From assembly GCA_964615375.1 (NCBI GenBank), contig CAZTOW010000003.1, positions 186,001 to 250,000 on the forward strand: DNA of 64,000 nt, in the 5' to 3' direction. Shown here piece by piece: positions 29,523 through 37,922 of the stretch. This DNA is from CAZKWG01 sp964615375 (lineage in GTDB: Bacteria; Myxococcota_A; UBA796; CAZKWG01). Under the pieces are notes generated by a model. It saw only the letters and a program-made list of their open reading frames with translations, made no database searches and had not been told where the DNA came from. The translations under genes were made by a program, and so were the position numbers. Every line of letters starts with the position of its first letter. The stretch's first letter is position 1.

Positions 29523-30527
29523 ATGTTCGTGACCGCCATCGAGGTCCAGGGCTTCCGCGATCTGTCGCGCTTCAGCGCCACCGATCTGGGACCGCTCGTC
29601 ACCCTGCGAGGGCCCGAGCCCTCCGCCTCCGCCCTGGCGACCGCGCTGGAGCTCTTCTTCGCGGCCTTCAGCGCCGACGCCCTCCAGCGCCTGCTGGCGC
29701 GCTGGGGCGCGGTGGGACCGGGGGAGAAGGCCGAGATCACCGGCCACCCCCTGCCCGAGCAGGCCCAGTGGAGCGACCGGGTGGCCGCGCGCTGGGTGGT
29801 GACGGAGGGCCGCAGCTTGACCGTGACCCTGGACATCGCCCTGGACCCCGTGCAGCTCGCCTCCCTCCGCGGGCTGGGCGCGCGCGAGCCCCGGCTGGTC
29901 TCCGCCATCGCCCGCGACCCCCACGCCCGCGTCACGGTGGGCGGCCTCTTCGCCACCTCCTATGACGCCCTGGCCATCACCGTGCAGTCCGTCGCGCTGG
30001 GCGGGGAGCCCTTCCCCTGCGCTCCCGGGCAGCGCGCCCCCTGGATGAGCTCGCTGCTCAGCGGCCTGGCCGGGCGCTTCGCCCGCCACGATCCGGCCGA
30101 TCTCCCCGGGGTGGCCGCCGCGGCGCTCCAGGCCGCCACCTCCTGGGACCGGCACGACGACTACCTGCGCTGGCAGAGCGCGCTGCCCCCCGCCCTCGGG
30201 CTGGTGCGCGCCGCCCGCGGCCCCGGCGACCGACCCGTGCTGCTGACCGACGATCTGCCGCTCGCCCGCCTCGGCCAGCCCGCGATGGAGCGCGCCGCCC
30301 TGGCCGCCAGCGTCTACCTCTCCGGCGCGGACCTGCTGTGGGTGGAGCACGACGAGGACTGGATCGACGCCAGCGTGGAGGGCGACGGCAGCCCCCTCGA
30401 GCAGATCTGGCGGGTCTGCCGGGGCGGCTCGCTGCGGGTCGAGCCCGTGCACCCCGGCGACCCCGAGCTTGCCGCCGTCCCGCCCCTCCCGCTCCGCCCC
30501 CTGGACGGGCCCGGGGACGCCTCGTGA
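29523..30527 (+). CDS. Degenerate SMC/AAA-like protein without a functional Walker A
   Basis: A 334-residue protein. The first 50 residues copy the N terminus of RecF/OLD/SMC-type ATPases: a strand, then Glu-Val-Gln-Gly-Phe-Arg-Asp-Leu, then Leu-Gly-Pro-Leu-Val-Thr-Leu-Arg-Gly, and a helix like Ala-Leu-Glu-Leu-Phe-Phe. The P-loop itself reads Gly-Pro-Glu-Pro-Ser-Ala-Ser-Ala (30-37), so the catalytic Lys and Gly residues are missing. No Walker B was found, but a Leu-Leu-Trp-Val-Glu-His-Asp-Glu-Asp segment near 276-284 may be its remnant. The next gene starts inside its stop codon (GTGA). It may be an inactive ATPase used as a scaffold or sensor. Confidence 0.6.
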   Translation: MFVTAIEVQGFRDLSRFSATDLGPLVTLRGPEPSASALATALELFFAAFSADALQRLLARWGAVGPGEKAEITGHPLPEQAQWSDRVAARWVVTEGRSLTVTLDIALDPVQLASLRGLGAREPRLVSAIARDPHARVTVGGLFATSYDALAITVQSVALGGEPFPCAPGQRAPWMSSLLSGLAGRFARHDPADLPGVAAAALQAATSWDRHDDYLRWQSALPPALGLVRAARGPGDRPVLLTDDLPLARLGQPAMERAALAASVYLSGADLLWVEHDEDWIDASVEGDGSPLEQIWRVCRGGSLRVEPVHPGDPELAAVPPLPLRPLDGPGDAS

Positions 30528-30970
30528 GCGAGCGCGCCGTCTGCGCCCGCTGCGGCGGCCTCCGCCCCGATCTCCGCGCCGCCTGCCCCGACTGCGGGCA
30601 CGCCCCCGACGCGAGCGAGCTCCCCCTGGCCTGGCTGCTCAGCGAGCGCTGGCTGGGGGAGGCCGAGCTCCTGGAGACCGCGAGGCGGATCTCGGCCGGG
30701 CAGCGCCCCGATCCCGATCCCCGGCTGCTGGCGAAGGCGCGGGCGGCCCTGGACGAGGCGCGCGTCGGGCAGGGGCCGGGCCTGGGGAACGGCGGTCGGG
30801 CGGCGGTGCTGCTGGGGGATGTGCTGCTGACCCCGCTGATCGGCTACGCGCTGTGGTTCGGGCTGCGCCAGGAGCGGCCCGTGGCGGCGCGAGAGGCGCT
30901 CCTGCTCACGCTCCCGGTGACGCTGGCCCTGGGCCTCGCCTGGCTGGGCGTGGTCCTGCTCTCTCCCTGA
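30524..30970 (+). CDS. Zinc-ribbon membrane protein
   Basis: A 148-residue protein starting at GTG 30524 inside the stop of the upstream gene. It has an N-terminal zinc ribbon (Cys-Ala-Arg-Cys at about 7-10 and Cys-Pro-Asp-Cys at about 21-24), an Arg/Ala helical middle and two transmembrane helices near the C terminus (about 91-108 and 124-144). The last 65 nt overlap the 3' end of the kinase gene on the other strand. The function is unknown; coupling suggests it works with the degenerate P-loop protein. Confidence 0.65.
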   Translation: MSERAVCARCGGLRPDLRAACPDCGHAPDASELPLAWLLSERWLGEAELLETARRISAGQRPDPDPRLLAKARAALDEARVGQGPGLGNGGRAAVLLGDVLLTPLIGYALWFGLRQERPVAAREALLLTLPVTLALGLAWLGVVLLSP

Positions 30971-33900
30971 GATCCGCCTCCGCCTCCACCCGCTCTGCCT
31001 CCTCGTCGCGCCCCGCCGCCCGCAGCGCCCGCGCGCGATCCCGGGCGATGAGGCGCAGCCCGAGCCAGCTCTCGGCGCTTCGGCACCAGCGGGCGGCGGC
31101 CTCCAGGTGCTCGAGGGCCTCGTCCTCCATCCCCGAGAGCAGGGCCAGGCGCCCCAGGACGGACTGCACGGGCTCGCCGATGTAGCCGAGGTAGGCCGGG
31201 GCGCCGGTCACGCAGTCCCGCCAGGGCAGGAGCCGGTGGTAGAGCTGGCGCGCGGCGTCCACGTCCCGACAGGCCAGGATGGCCTCGCTGAGCACGTAGG
31301 TGCCGTAGGTGCTGAAGTAGAGGAGCTGCGGGCTGGCCAGCAGGCGCTCGAGGAAGATCTGGGCCTCGGCGTGGCGCCCCTCGGCGACGAGGGAGGGCAC
31401 GCTGAAGCCGTCCACCAGGAAGGCTGGCGGGGCCTGGGCGGGCTCGCGCCGAACGGCCGCCCGCGTCTCGGCCCAGAAGTCCGCCACCCAGGCGTGCTCT
31501 CCGAGGATCCAGCGCCGCTGGGCGTCCACCATGGCCAGGATGCTGGCGCGCCGCAGATCGCCGGCCTCGCGGTGTTCGGCGATGGTCTCGGCGTAGAGCG
31601 GACCGGCCCGCTCGAGCTCGCCGGCGGAGAGGGCGAGGCCGGCGCGCAGGGCGGAGAGGCGGCGGCGGTGCGCGGGGAGCCCGGCCTCCTCGACGGCCCG
31701 TTCATAGGAGAGGAGGGTGGGGCGCACGGTCGCCATGTCGCCGAGCTCCCACCAGGTGCCCACCAGGCGCAGCAGCAGGCGCAGGCGCAGGGTGGCGTCG
31801 CCCAGGCGCTCGGCCAGGGCCAGCGCCTCCTGGTTGTAGGGCAGGTACTCGCCGGGCGGGACCTGCTCCACCATGGCCGAGACGGCGCCCACCAGGATGT
31901 CCAGGCGGGCGCGGGGGTCCTGGACGGGCACCGCCAGCGCCTCGCGGGCCAGACCCACCGGCTCCATGGGGTTGAGGGCGGGCTGGGTGGCGCCGGCCAG
32001 GCGGGCCAGGACGCGGGCGCGCAGCACCGTGTCCTCGGCGGGCAGGGCGGCCAGGGCCTCGCGGAGCAGGGAGACCAGGGTCTCGTCCACCTCCGCCTCG
32101 ATGACGTCGCCGCCGTAGGCCAGCGCGGCCTCGGAGAGCAGGGCGGGGAGGCCGAGGGCGCGGGCGAGCCCGGCGGCGCGCAGGGCCAGCGCGCGACCGG
32201 CCTGGACCTGACCGAGCCGCACGCGCACAACGCCCTCCTGGATGAGCAGGCGGGCCTCCAGCGCGGGGGCCCGGCCGCCCAGGGTGGCGCGGGCGTCGGC
32301 GGGGATGGAGACCGCCTCCTCCCAGGCCAGGCGGGTCACGGCCTCGCGGCTGGCGCGGACGGCGGCGTCCACCGAGGCCTCGGCGCAGTCGGGCCCGGCC
32401 TCGCGCCAGTGGCGGGTGATCAGCGCGGGCGGCGTGCCCGGCCGGCGCTCCAGGGCCTCGGCGATGCTGCGATGCAGCATGAGCCGCCGTTCAGGATCGG
32501 CGCTCTCGTCCAGGGCGCGGCGGAACAGGGGATGGGCGAAGCGGTGGCCGGCGGCGCTGCGCTCCAGGATGCCCATGCGCTCGGCCTCGCGCAGGCGGCG
32601 CAGGAGCTCGGGCTCGGGCTGGCCCACGATCTCGGAGAGCAGGGCGGTCTCCGCCTCCGGGCCCAGCAGGGCCCCCGCCTCCAGGAGGGCGCGGGTGGCG
32701 GCGGGCAGGCGGGAGAGGCGCAGGCGCACGGCCTCGCGCACCCCGGCCGGCACGTTGGCCCCGTCCAGCGCCTCGGGGCCGCCCGCCTGCACGATGCGGG
32801 CCATCTCGTGGACGAAGAGGGGCTGGCCGAGCGTGCTCTGCCAGAGGGCGTCCAGGGTCTCCGGGCGCGCGCCGGGCAGGAGCCGCAGCAGCAGGCGCTC
32901 GGTGGCCGGACGGTCCAGGCGCGGCATCTGGACGTGGAGGGCGCCGCGGGAGAGCTCGCTGAGCCCGCGGGAGAGCTCGAGGTCCGCGCTGACCTCGGCG
33001 TCCCGCCAGGTGCAGACCAGCACCACCCGCGCCCCGCCGATCCCGCGGCCCACGGACCGCAGCAGGAAGAGGCTGAGGGGGTCCACGGCGTGCAGGTCGT
33101 CCAGCACGATCCACCAGGGGCGCTGCTCGCCAGCCGCCGCCAGCCAGCTCGCGACCGCCAGCCCCAGCCGGCTGCGCTCCTCCTCGGGGGAGCGCGCGGG
33201 GGACGGCGGTCCCTCCAGCTCGGGGACCAGGGCCCGCAGCGCGGCGCGATGACCGGCGGGGAGCGCGGCGGCGGTGCGCGGATCCTCGGCGTGGATCCGA
33301 CCCAGCGCCTCCGACCAGGGCCAGCCGGCGGGGGCCTCGCCCGCCTCCCAGCAGCGGCCCCAGGCCACCCCGAAGCCCTGGTGCGAGGCCCGGCGGGCGG
33401 CCTCCTCGGCCAGGCGCGTCTTGCCGATGCCCGCCTCGCCCACCAGGAGCACGACCTGGCCCTCGCCCGCGGCGGCGGCGCTGGCGGTGATGGCTAGCTC
33501 ATCTAGTAAATCGTCGCGCCCCTCCAGGGGCCGGGTGCGGGCGTGGCCCACGGCGCGGGAGAGGGCGACGGTGGGCGTCGTGCTGACGCCGGAGGGCTCG
33601 GCCGGCGGCGCGGATGAGCGCATCGCGGGCGGGCGGCTCTCGGGGAGCAGGAAGGTCTCGGCGTCGTCGATGATGCGGCTGGAGAGGCCGAAGCGCCCCT
33701 CCAGGTGGACGGACCCGTGCTCGAAGAGCACCGCCCCGACCTGCGCGTCGGGCGGAAGGGTGTGGGCGCGGCTCATGGCCGGGAGCACCTGCTCTGCCCA
33801 GTCCTTCAGCGTGAGCCCGTCCACGCTCCGCCGCAGCCGGGAGAGGCGGCGCTCGACCTCGCGGGCGTCGGGGCGCGCGGCGGGCTCATACGCCAGCATG

Positions 33901-34670
33901 TCCGAGAGCAGGCCGCGGAGCTCCGCGCCCAGGTCCCCGAGCTTGAGCCCGAGCGTGTCCAGCCGCGTCTCCACCATGCCGAAGTGGTGGACCGGGCGCA
34001 GCACGGCGCGGCCGAGGCGGGCCCCGCCCAGGAGCTCGTAGAGCGTGGCCCCCAGCGCGTAGACGTCGGCGTCGGGTCCGCCCTCCTGGCGGAAGCGCTC
34101 GGGCGCCATGTACTCCGGCGTTCCGAAGACCTCGTCCTTCTCCCCGGGGGCGGGCGCGACCTCGGGCAGGAGCCCCTCGGCGCGGCTGATGCCGAAGTCC
34201 AGGACCTTGACCTCGCCCAGCCGGGTCACGCAGATGTTGGCGGGCTTGATGTCGCGGTGGGTGAGGCGCAGCGGCGCCTCGTCGGGGCCCAGGGCGGTCC
34301 AGCCGGCGTGCAGGGCCCCCGCCACCTCCGCGGCGATCTCCAGGGCAGGCCCCAGCGGCACGGGGCCGTGCTCCAGCACCGCCTTGAGGTCCGGGCCGTC
34401 CACCAGCTCCATCACCATGGTCCAGCGCCCGTCCAGCACCAGCAGCGCGTCCACCTGCACGATGGCGCGGTGGCGGACGCGGCCCAGCAGGCGGGCCTCT
34501 TCGCGCAGGCGCTCGGCGACGGGCGCGCTGTGGGCCAGCTCGGGCTTGAGGATCTTGAGGGCGACCTCCTTCGTGAAGCCGCCTTCCCCCTTCATCCTGG
34601 CGCGATAGACGGCCCCGAAGCCGCCCTGACCGAGCGGCGAGAGGATCTCGTACTGCCTGCCCTGCTGCAT
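30906..34670 (-). CDS. Ser/Thr protein kinase fused to an AAA-type ATPase and helical repeats
   Basis: A 1,254-residue cytosolic signalling protein. Residues 1-290 are a eukaryote-like kinase: glycine loop Gly-Gln-Gly-Gly-Phe-Gly-Ala-Val (14-21), VALK lysine K39, HRD at 138-140 (catalytic D140) and DFG at 158-160. After a linker, residues about 385-750 form an AAA/STAND-like ATPase with Walker A Gly-Glu-Ala-Gly-Ile-Gly-Lys-Thr (411-418) and Walker B Trp-Ile-Val-Leu-Asp-Asp-Leu-His near 520. The remainder is an Ala/Leu/Arg-rich helical-repeat tail. This PknK-like layout is frequent in myxobacteria. It is the last gene of a three-gene operon whose other members are extracytoplasmic. Its 3' end overlaps the convergent zinc-ribbon gene by 65 nt. 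Confidence 0.92.
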   Translation of the reverse strand: MQQGRQYEILSPLGQGGFGAVYRARMKGEGGFTKEVALKILKPELAHSAPVAERLREEARLLGRVRHRAIVQVDALLVLDGRWTMVMELVDGPDLKAVLEHGPVPLGPALEIAAEVAGALHAGWTALGPDEAPLRLTHRDIKPANICVTRLGEVKVLDFGISRAEGLLPEVAPAPGEKDEVFGTPEYMAPERFRQEGGPDADVYALGATLYELLGGARLGRAVLRPVHHFGMVETRLDTLGLKLGDLGAELRGLLSDMLAYEPAARPDAREVERRLSRLRRSVDGLTLKDWAEQVLPAMSRAHTLPPDAQVGAVLFEHGSVHLEGRFGLSSRIIDDAETFLLPESRPPAMRSSAPPAEPSGVSTTPTVALSRAVGHARTRPLEGRDDLLDELAITASAAAAGEGQVVLLVGEAGIGKTRLAEEAARRASHQGFGVAWGRCWEAGEAPAGWPWSEALGRIHAEDPRTAAALPAGHRAALRALVPELEGPPSPARSPEEERSRLGLAVASWLAAAGEQRPWWIVLDDLHAVDPLSLFLLRSVGRGIGGARVVLVCTWRDAEVSADLELSRGLSELSRGALHVQMPRLDRPATERLLLRLLPGARPETLDALWQSTLGQPLFVHEMARIVQAGGPEALDGANVPAGVREAVRLRLSRLPAATRALLEAGALLGPEAETALLSEIVGQPEPELLRRLREAERMGILERSAAGHRFAHPLFRRALDESADPERRLMLHRSIAEALERRPGTPPALITRHWREAGPDCAEASVDAAVRASREAVTRLAWEEAVSIPADARATLGGRAPALEARLLIQEGVVRVRLGQVQAGRALALRAAGLARALGLPALLSEAALAYGGDVIEAEVDETLVSLLREALAALPAEDTVLRARVLARLAGATQPALNPMEPVGLAREALAVPVQDPRARLDILVGAVSAMVEQVPPGEYLPYNQEALALAERLGDATLRLRLLLRLVGTWWELGDMATVRPTLLSYERAVEEAGLPAHRRRLSALRAGLALSAGELERAGPLYAETIAEHREAGDLRRASILAMVDAQRRWILGEHAWVADFWAETRAAVRREPAQAPPAFLVDGFSVPSLVAEGRHAEAQIFLERLLASPQLLYFSTYGTYVLSEAILACRDVDAARQLYHRLLPWRDCVTGAPAYLGYIGEPVQSVLGRLALLSGMEDEALEHLEAAARWCRSAESWLGLRLIARDRARALRAAGRDEEAERVEAEADLRERAGPRPARRGPGPASPGA

Positions 34671-34684
34671 CGGCAGGGCTTAAC

Positions 34685-36457
34685 TCACTCGATGTATCCC
34701 AGCGCCCGGAGCTGCTCCTCGTTGACCTCCTCACCCGCGGGAGCGCCCAGGAGCTCGCGGGACGGGACGAGGTGGTCGTAGCTGTGGGGGCCCTCGGGGA
34801 GGGCGGGAGGGTCGCTGGCCCAGAGCTCCGGGGGGACGGCGCCGCGCATCATCTCGTGGCTGGCGGGCAGGCCGACCAGGGCCAGCAGGGTGGGGGTGAC
34901 GTCGTACTGATCCATCTCGGGCAGGGCGCCGGTCGCGATCCCGGGGCCCGCGGCCAGGAAGATCCCGCGGTCGTGGTGGTCGCCGGAGAAGGCCTCGGAC
35001 GCGCTGAGGTAGCGGTCCAGCGGCTCGCCGCCGCCGGGCTCAGCGCTCAGGCGGTCGGTGGCCAGGGCGTCCGCGCTCAGCTTCGCGTCGTTGACCGCCA
35101 GCCCCACCGCCCCCGGGCGGCCGGGGACCTCCTCCGCGCGGAAGAGGGGTTCGCCGGTGCGCTCCACCCGGAGCCCGTCCAGCCAGCCCAGCAGGCGCTC
35201 CCGCTCCGCCGCGGGGTCGGGCCCCAGCAGCTCCACCACCAGCTTGTGCCCCAGCCGGCTCAGATCGGCGGGCCCGACCTCGGCCCGCACGCGCTCCAGG
35301 AGGCGCTCGGTGCGGGGCGAGAGGTTGTGGCCCTGGCCGTGACCCTCCATGGCCTGGTGCCCGTGGTCCGAGAGCACCACGACCCGCGCCTGCGGTCCCA
35401 CCGCGTCGCGCAGCTCGCCCAGCACGGCGTCGGCCTGACGGTAGGTCTCCAGGATGGCGTCCCCCCAGCGCTCCACCAGGGCTGGATCGGTGCCGGGGAA
35501 GCGCTCCGGCTCCTGGTAGCGCCAGAAGCGGTGGGGGATGGCGTCGGTGGCGTAGTCGGTGAAGGTCACGACCTCGGGGCTGGTCTGGTGCAGCGTGTAG
35601 ACGAAGACGTCCCGATCCATCCACACGCGAAGTCGCTGGCCCTCGTACAGATCGCGCAGCGGGTCGGGATGGAATTGCTGCAACGCAGCAAGGCGCGCCG
35701 CCGAGACCAGGGTGGAGAAGCGGAGCCCGTGCTTCAGGCCCTCCCAGGCCAGGGTGGGGAGCGCGCGGCGGCTGGCCACCTGCTTGCGCGCCATGCGGCG
35801 GGAGAGCTCGATCTCCTTGACGAAGGAGAGATCCGCGGGCCAGGTCTCCGGGCTGGGCGCCAGCCAGGCGGGGACCTGAAACGTGGTGCGCCGGTCGGGC
35901 GGCCAGGTCACGAGCCACTTCCAGGTGCCGACCTTCAGCCCGCTGGCGGCCATGATGTCCCAGAAGCGGGCCACGCGGACGTCGGTGGCGTGGACGCGGA
36001 AGCCGCGGATCCCGTGCTCCTCGGGCGGGCGGGCGCTGGCCAACGTGGTCCAGAGCAGCGGCGAGAACAGGGGCTCGGCCGCGCGCAGGGTGGCCTCGAC
36101 CCCCTCGGCGCGCAGGCGGCTGATCTCGGGGAGCTCGGGCCGCCAGGGGTCCAGCAGGTCGAAGGTGGCGGCGTCCATCCCGTAGACCAGCAGCTTCACC
36201 TCGCCCGTAGGCTGGGGCTTCGGGATCAGCGGCACGAGGGGCACGCTGATCACGGAGACGAGGGTCGCGAGCGCGGGCTTGTAGGTGAGGGCGGGCGGCA
36301 TGCGCAGGAGCAGGCCGAGCAGGCCGAAGAACACCATCAGCGGCAGCGTGACGTAGCCGAGCCAGAGCCAGGGGTCGTCGAGGAACCAGGGGTTCCGCTG
36401 GTGCAAGGCGAGGGCCAGGGCGATGGAGAGCGTGGCCCCGAGGGAGGCGAGCTTCAT
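34685..36457 (-). CDS. Alkaline-phosphatase-superfamily phosphodiesterase-like membrane protein
   Basis: A 590-residue protein with two or three N-terminal membrane helices (about 5-20, 33-51 and 61-78) and a large periplasmic domain from about 86. Metal-site residues of the type I phosphodiesterase/nucleotide pyrophosphatase family are visible: D95 in Tyr-Gly-Met-Asp, the nucleophile region at Ser-Pro-Leu-Leu-Trp-Thr-Thr (S132 best aligned; T137/T138 also possible), His-Gly-Ile at 148-150, Ser-Asp-His-Gly-His near 363, and Gly-Asp-His-His near 508. It overlaps the glycosidase-like gene by 4 nt (ATGA), and the kinase follows 14 nt later. It may edit a surface phosphoglycan. Confidence 0.85.
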   Translation of the reverse strand: MKLASLGATLSIALALALHQRNPWFLDDPWLWLGYVTLPLMVFFGLLGLLLRMPPALTYKPALATLVSVISVPLVPLIPKPQPTGEVKLLVYGMDAATFDLLDPWRPELPEISRLRAEGVEATLRAAEPLFSPLLWTTLASARPPEEHGIRGFRVHATDVRVARFWDIMAASGLKVGTWKWLVTWPPDRRTTFQVPAWLAPSPETWPADLSFVKEIELSRRMARKQVASRRALPTLAWEGLKHGLRFSTLVSAARLAALQQFHPDPLRDLYEGQRLRVWMDRDVFVYTLHQTSPEVVTFTDYATDAIPHRFWRYQEPERFPGTDPALVERWGDAILETYRQADAVLGELRDAVGPQARVVVLSDHGHQAMEGHGQGHNLSPRTERLLERVRAEVGPADLSRLGHKLVVELLGPDPAAERERLLGWLDGLRVERTGEPLFRAEEVPGRPGAVGLAVNDAKLSADALATDRLSAEPGGGEPLDRYLSASEAFSGDHHDRGIFLAAGPGIATGALPEMDQYDVTPTLLALVGLPASHEMMRGAVPPELWASDPPALPEGPHSYDHLVPSRELLGAPAGEEVNEEQLRALGYIE

Positions 36458-37872
36458 GGGGCGCCCGCCACGAAGGCCGGCGCGCTCACCGTCGCCCCCG
36501 CCGGCAGGGCCTCCCCCGTCAGCAGATCCGTCGCCGCCCCCGCCCCCGCGGGCAGGGTCGGCGTCCCCCAGAAGACCAGCCAGCCCGTCCCCACGTCCAG
36601 GAGCCGCCCGCCCGTCGCCGGGACCTCCCGCCAGAGCGCCGGATCCGTGGGCCCCAGCAGCGCGGCGAGCCTCCGGTAGACCTGACCGGCGGGCTTGTCC
36701 TCGGGCGGGCCGCTGGCGACGGACGGCGGGCGCGAGCCCATGGGCGGGGGCGGGAGCTTCAGCAGCGAATTCGTGGCGAAGGGCAGGTTCCGCCGCGTCT
36801 GGGAGGGGACGGGCGGATCGGCCAGGGTGTGCCAGAAGACCCTATCCGCCCCGCCGGCCAGGAAGGCCCCGTAGATGGCGGCCACCATGCGCCCCTGCCA
36901 GCGCTCGTCCTGCCAGCTCGGGTCGCCGTCCGCGGGCACGCTGGTCTCGGTCACCCAGATGGGCTTGCCCGGGGCGAGCCGCCGCACCTCGTCCAGGCTG
37001 AGCTCGACGGGGGTGAGCTCGTCCTGGTCAAAGTAGCAGTGGATGTTGGCGATGTCGAAGCTGTCCTGGAACCCAGGCTGCCTGGCCAGCTCCGCGGCGT
37101 AGCGGCGCCCGGCCTCGTTACGGATCGAGTACAGCCCGGCCATGAGGACCCGCGCCTGGGGGTCGGCCGCTCGGATGGCCTCAGCGCTGAGCGCCAGCAG
37201 GCGGGCGTACTCGGCGGGGGTCTGGAACTGCTCCGGCGGCAGCGCTGCCTTCATGTCGCGGGGCGGGCGGGAATTGTGCAGGTCCGGCTCGTTGTCCACC
37301 TCCCACAGGTGGACCCCTTCGCGCAGGCCCGGCATGTCGTCCTGGCCGTCTCCGTCGTAGCGCTCCACCACCCGGCGCACGTAGGCGGCGTAGGCGTCGA
37401 GGTCGTCGGGCAGGTAGGTGGGCGCGTAGCCGGCGGTCTGGTTGCCCGGCCAGGGGCTCACCATCATCAGCGGTGTGAGCCCGGCTCCCTGCACGGCCTG
37501 GACCCAGCGATCCGCGCGCGTGAAGTCGCCCCCCTGCGCCTCGAAGCGCAGCCGGTCCAGGTAGGGGTAGACCTGGGTGGGGCCGCGCACCAGCCGGGCG
37601 CCCACGCCGTAGGCCGCCGCCGCGTCCGCGGCCAGCAGCTCCGCCTCCTGCTCCGGCGTGTAGAGCCCCAGCTGGATGTGCTTCTCGGGGATGCTGACCG
37701 CCTCGTTGATCCCGAAGATCTCCGCCCCGGTCTTCGCCGTGCGGGGCAGGGCGGTCTCGGGCGGGCGTGAGCGCGCGTCGAAGGCGTAGAAGCCGGCGGC
37801 GGCGCAGGCGCCGACGAGTACCAGGGCGACGATGGGGCGCGCGGGGGACACTCTGGGGGATAACCCGCTCAT
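36454..37872 (-). CDS. Clan GH-A glycoside hydrolase-like protein (GH39/GH5 type)
   Basis: A 472-residue protein with an N-terminal membrane anchor or signal (about 13-31). The TIM-barrel catalytic pair of clan GH-A is visible: acid/base E195 in Trp-Glu-Val-Asp-Asn-Glu-Pro and nucleophile E309 in Ile-Trp-Val-Thr-Glu-Thr. The distance between them (114 residues) is normal. The C-terminal 90 residues form a small beta-rich domain. It leads the operon with the phosphodiesterase-like protein and the kinase. The start lies 50 nt from the divergent ATPase gene. The polysaccharide substrate is unknown. Confidence 0.82.
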   Translation of the reverse strand: MSGLSPRVSPARPIVALVLVGACAAAGFYAFDARSRPPETALPRTAKTGAEIFGINEAVSIPEKHIQLGLYTPEQEAELLAADAAAAYGVGARLVRGPTQVYPYLDRLRFEAQGGDFTRADRWVQAVQGAGLTPLMMVSPWPGNQTAGYAPTYLPDDLDAYAAYVRRVVERYDGDGQDDMPGLREGVHLWEVDNEPDLHNSRPPRDMKAALPPEQFQTPAEYARLLALSAEAIRAADPQARVLMAGLYSIRNEAGRRYAAELARQPGFQDSFDIANIHCYFDQDELTPVELSLDEVRRLAPGKPIWVTETSVPADGDPSWQDERWQGRMVAAIYGAFLAGGADRVFWHTLADPPVPSQTRRNLPFATNSLLKLPPPPMGSRPPSVASGPPEDKPAGQVYRRLAALLGPTDPALWREVPATGGRLLDVGTGWLVFWGTPTLPAGAGAATDLLTGEALPAGATVSAPAFVAGAP

Positions 37873-37922
37873 GGTCGGGAGGGGGTGGGGTGTTATGAGG
37901 AGCGCTCGGAGGCCGTGCCAGC

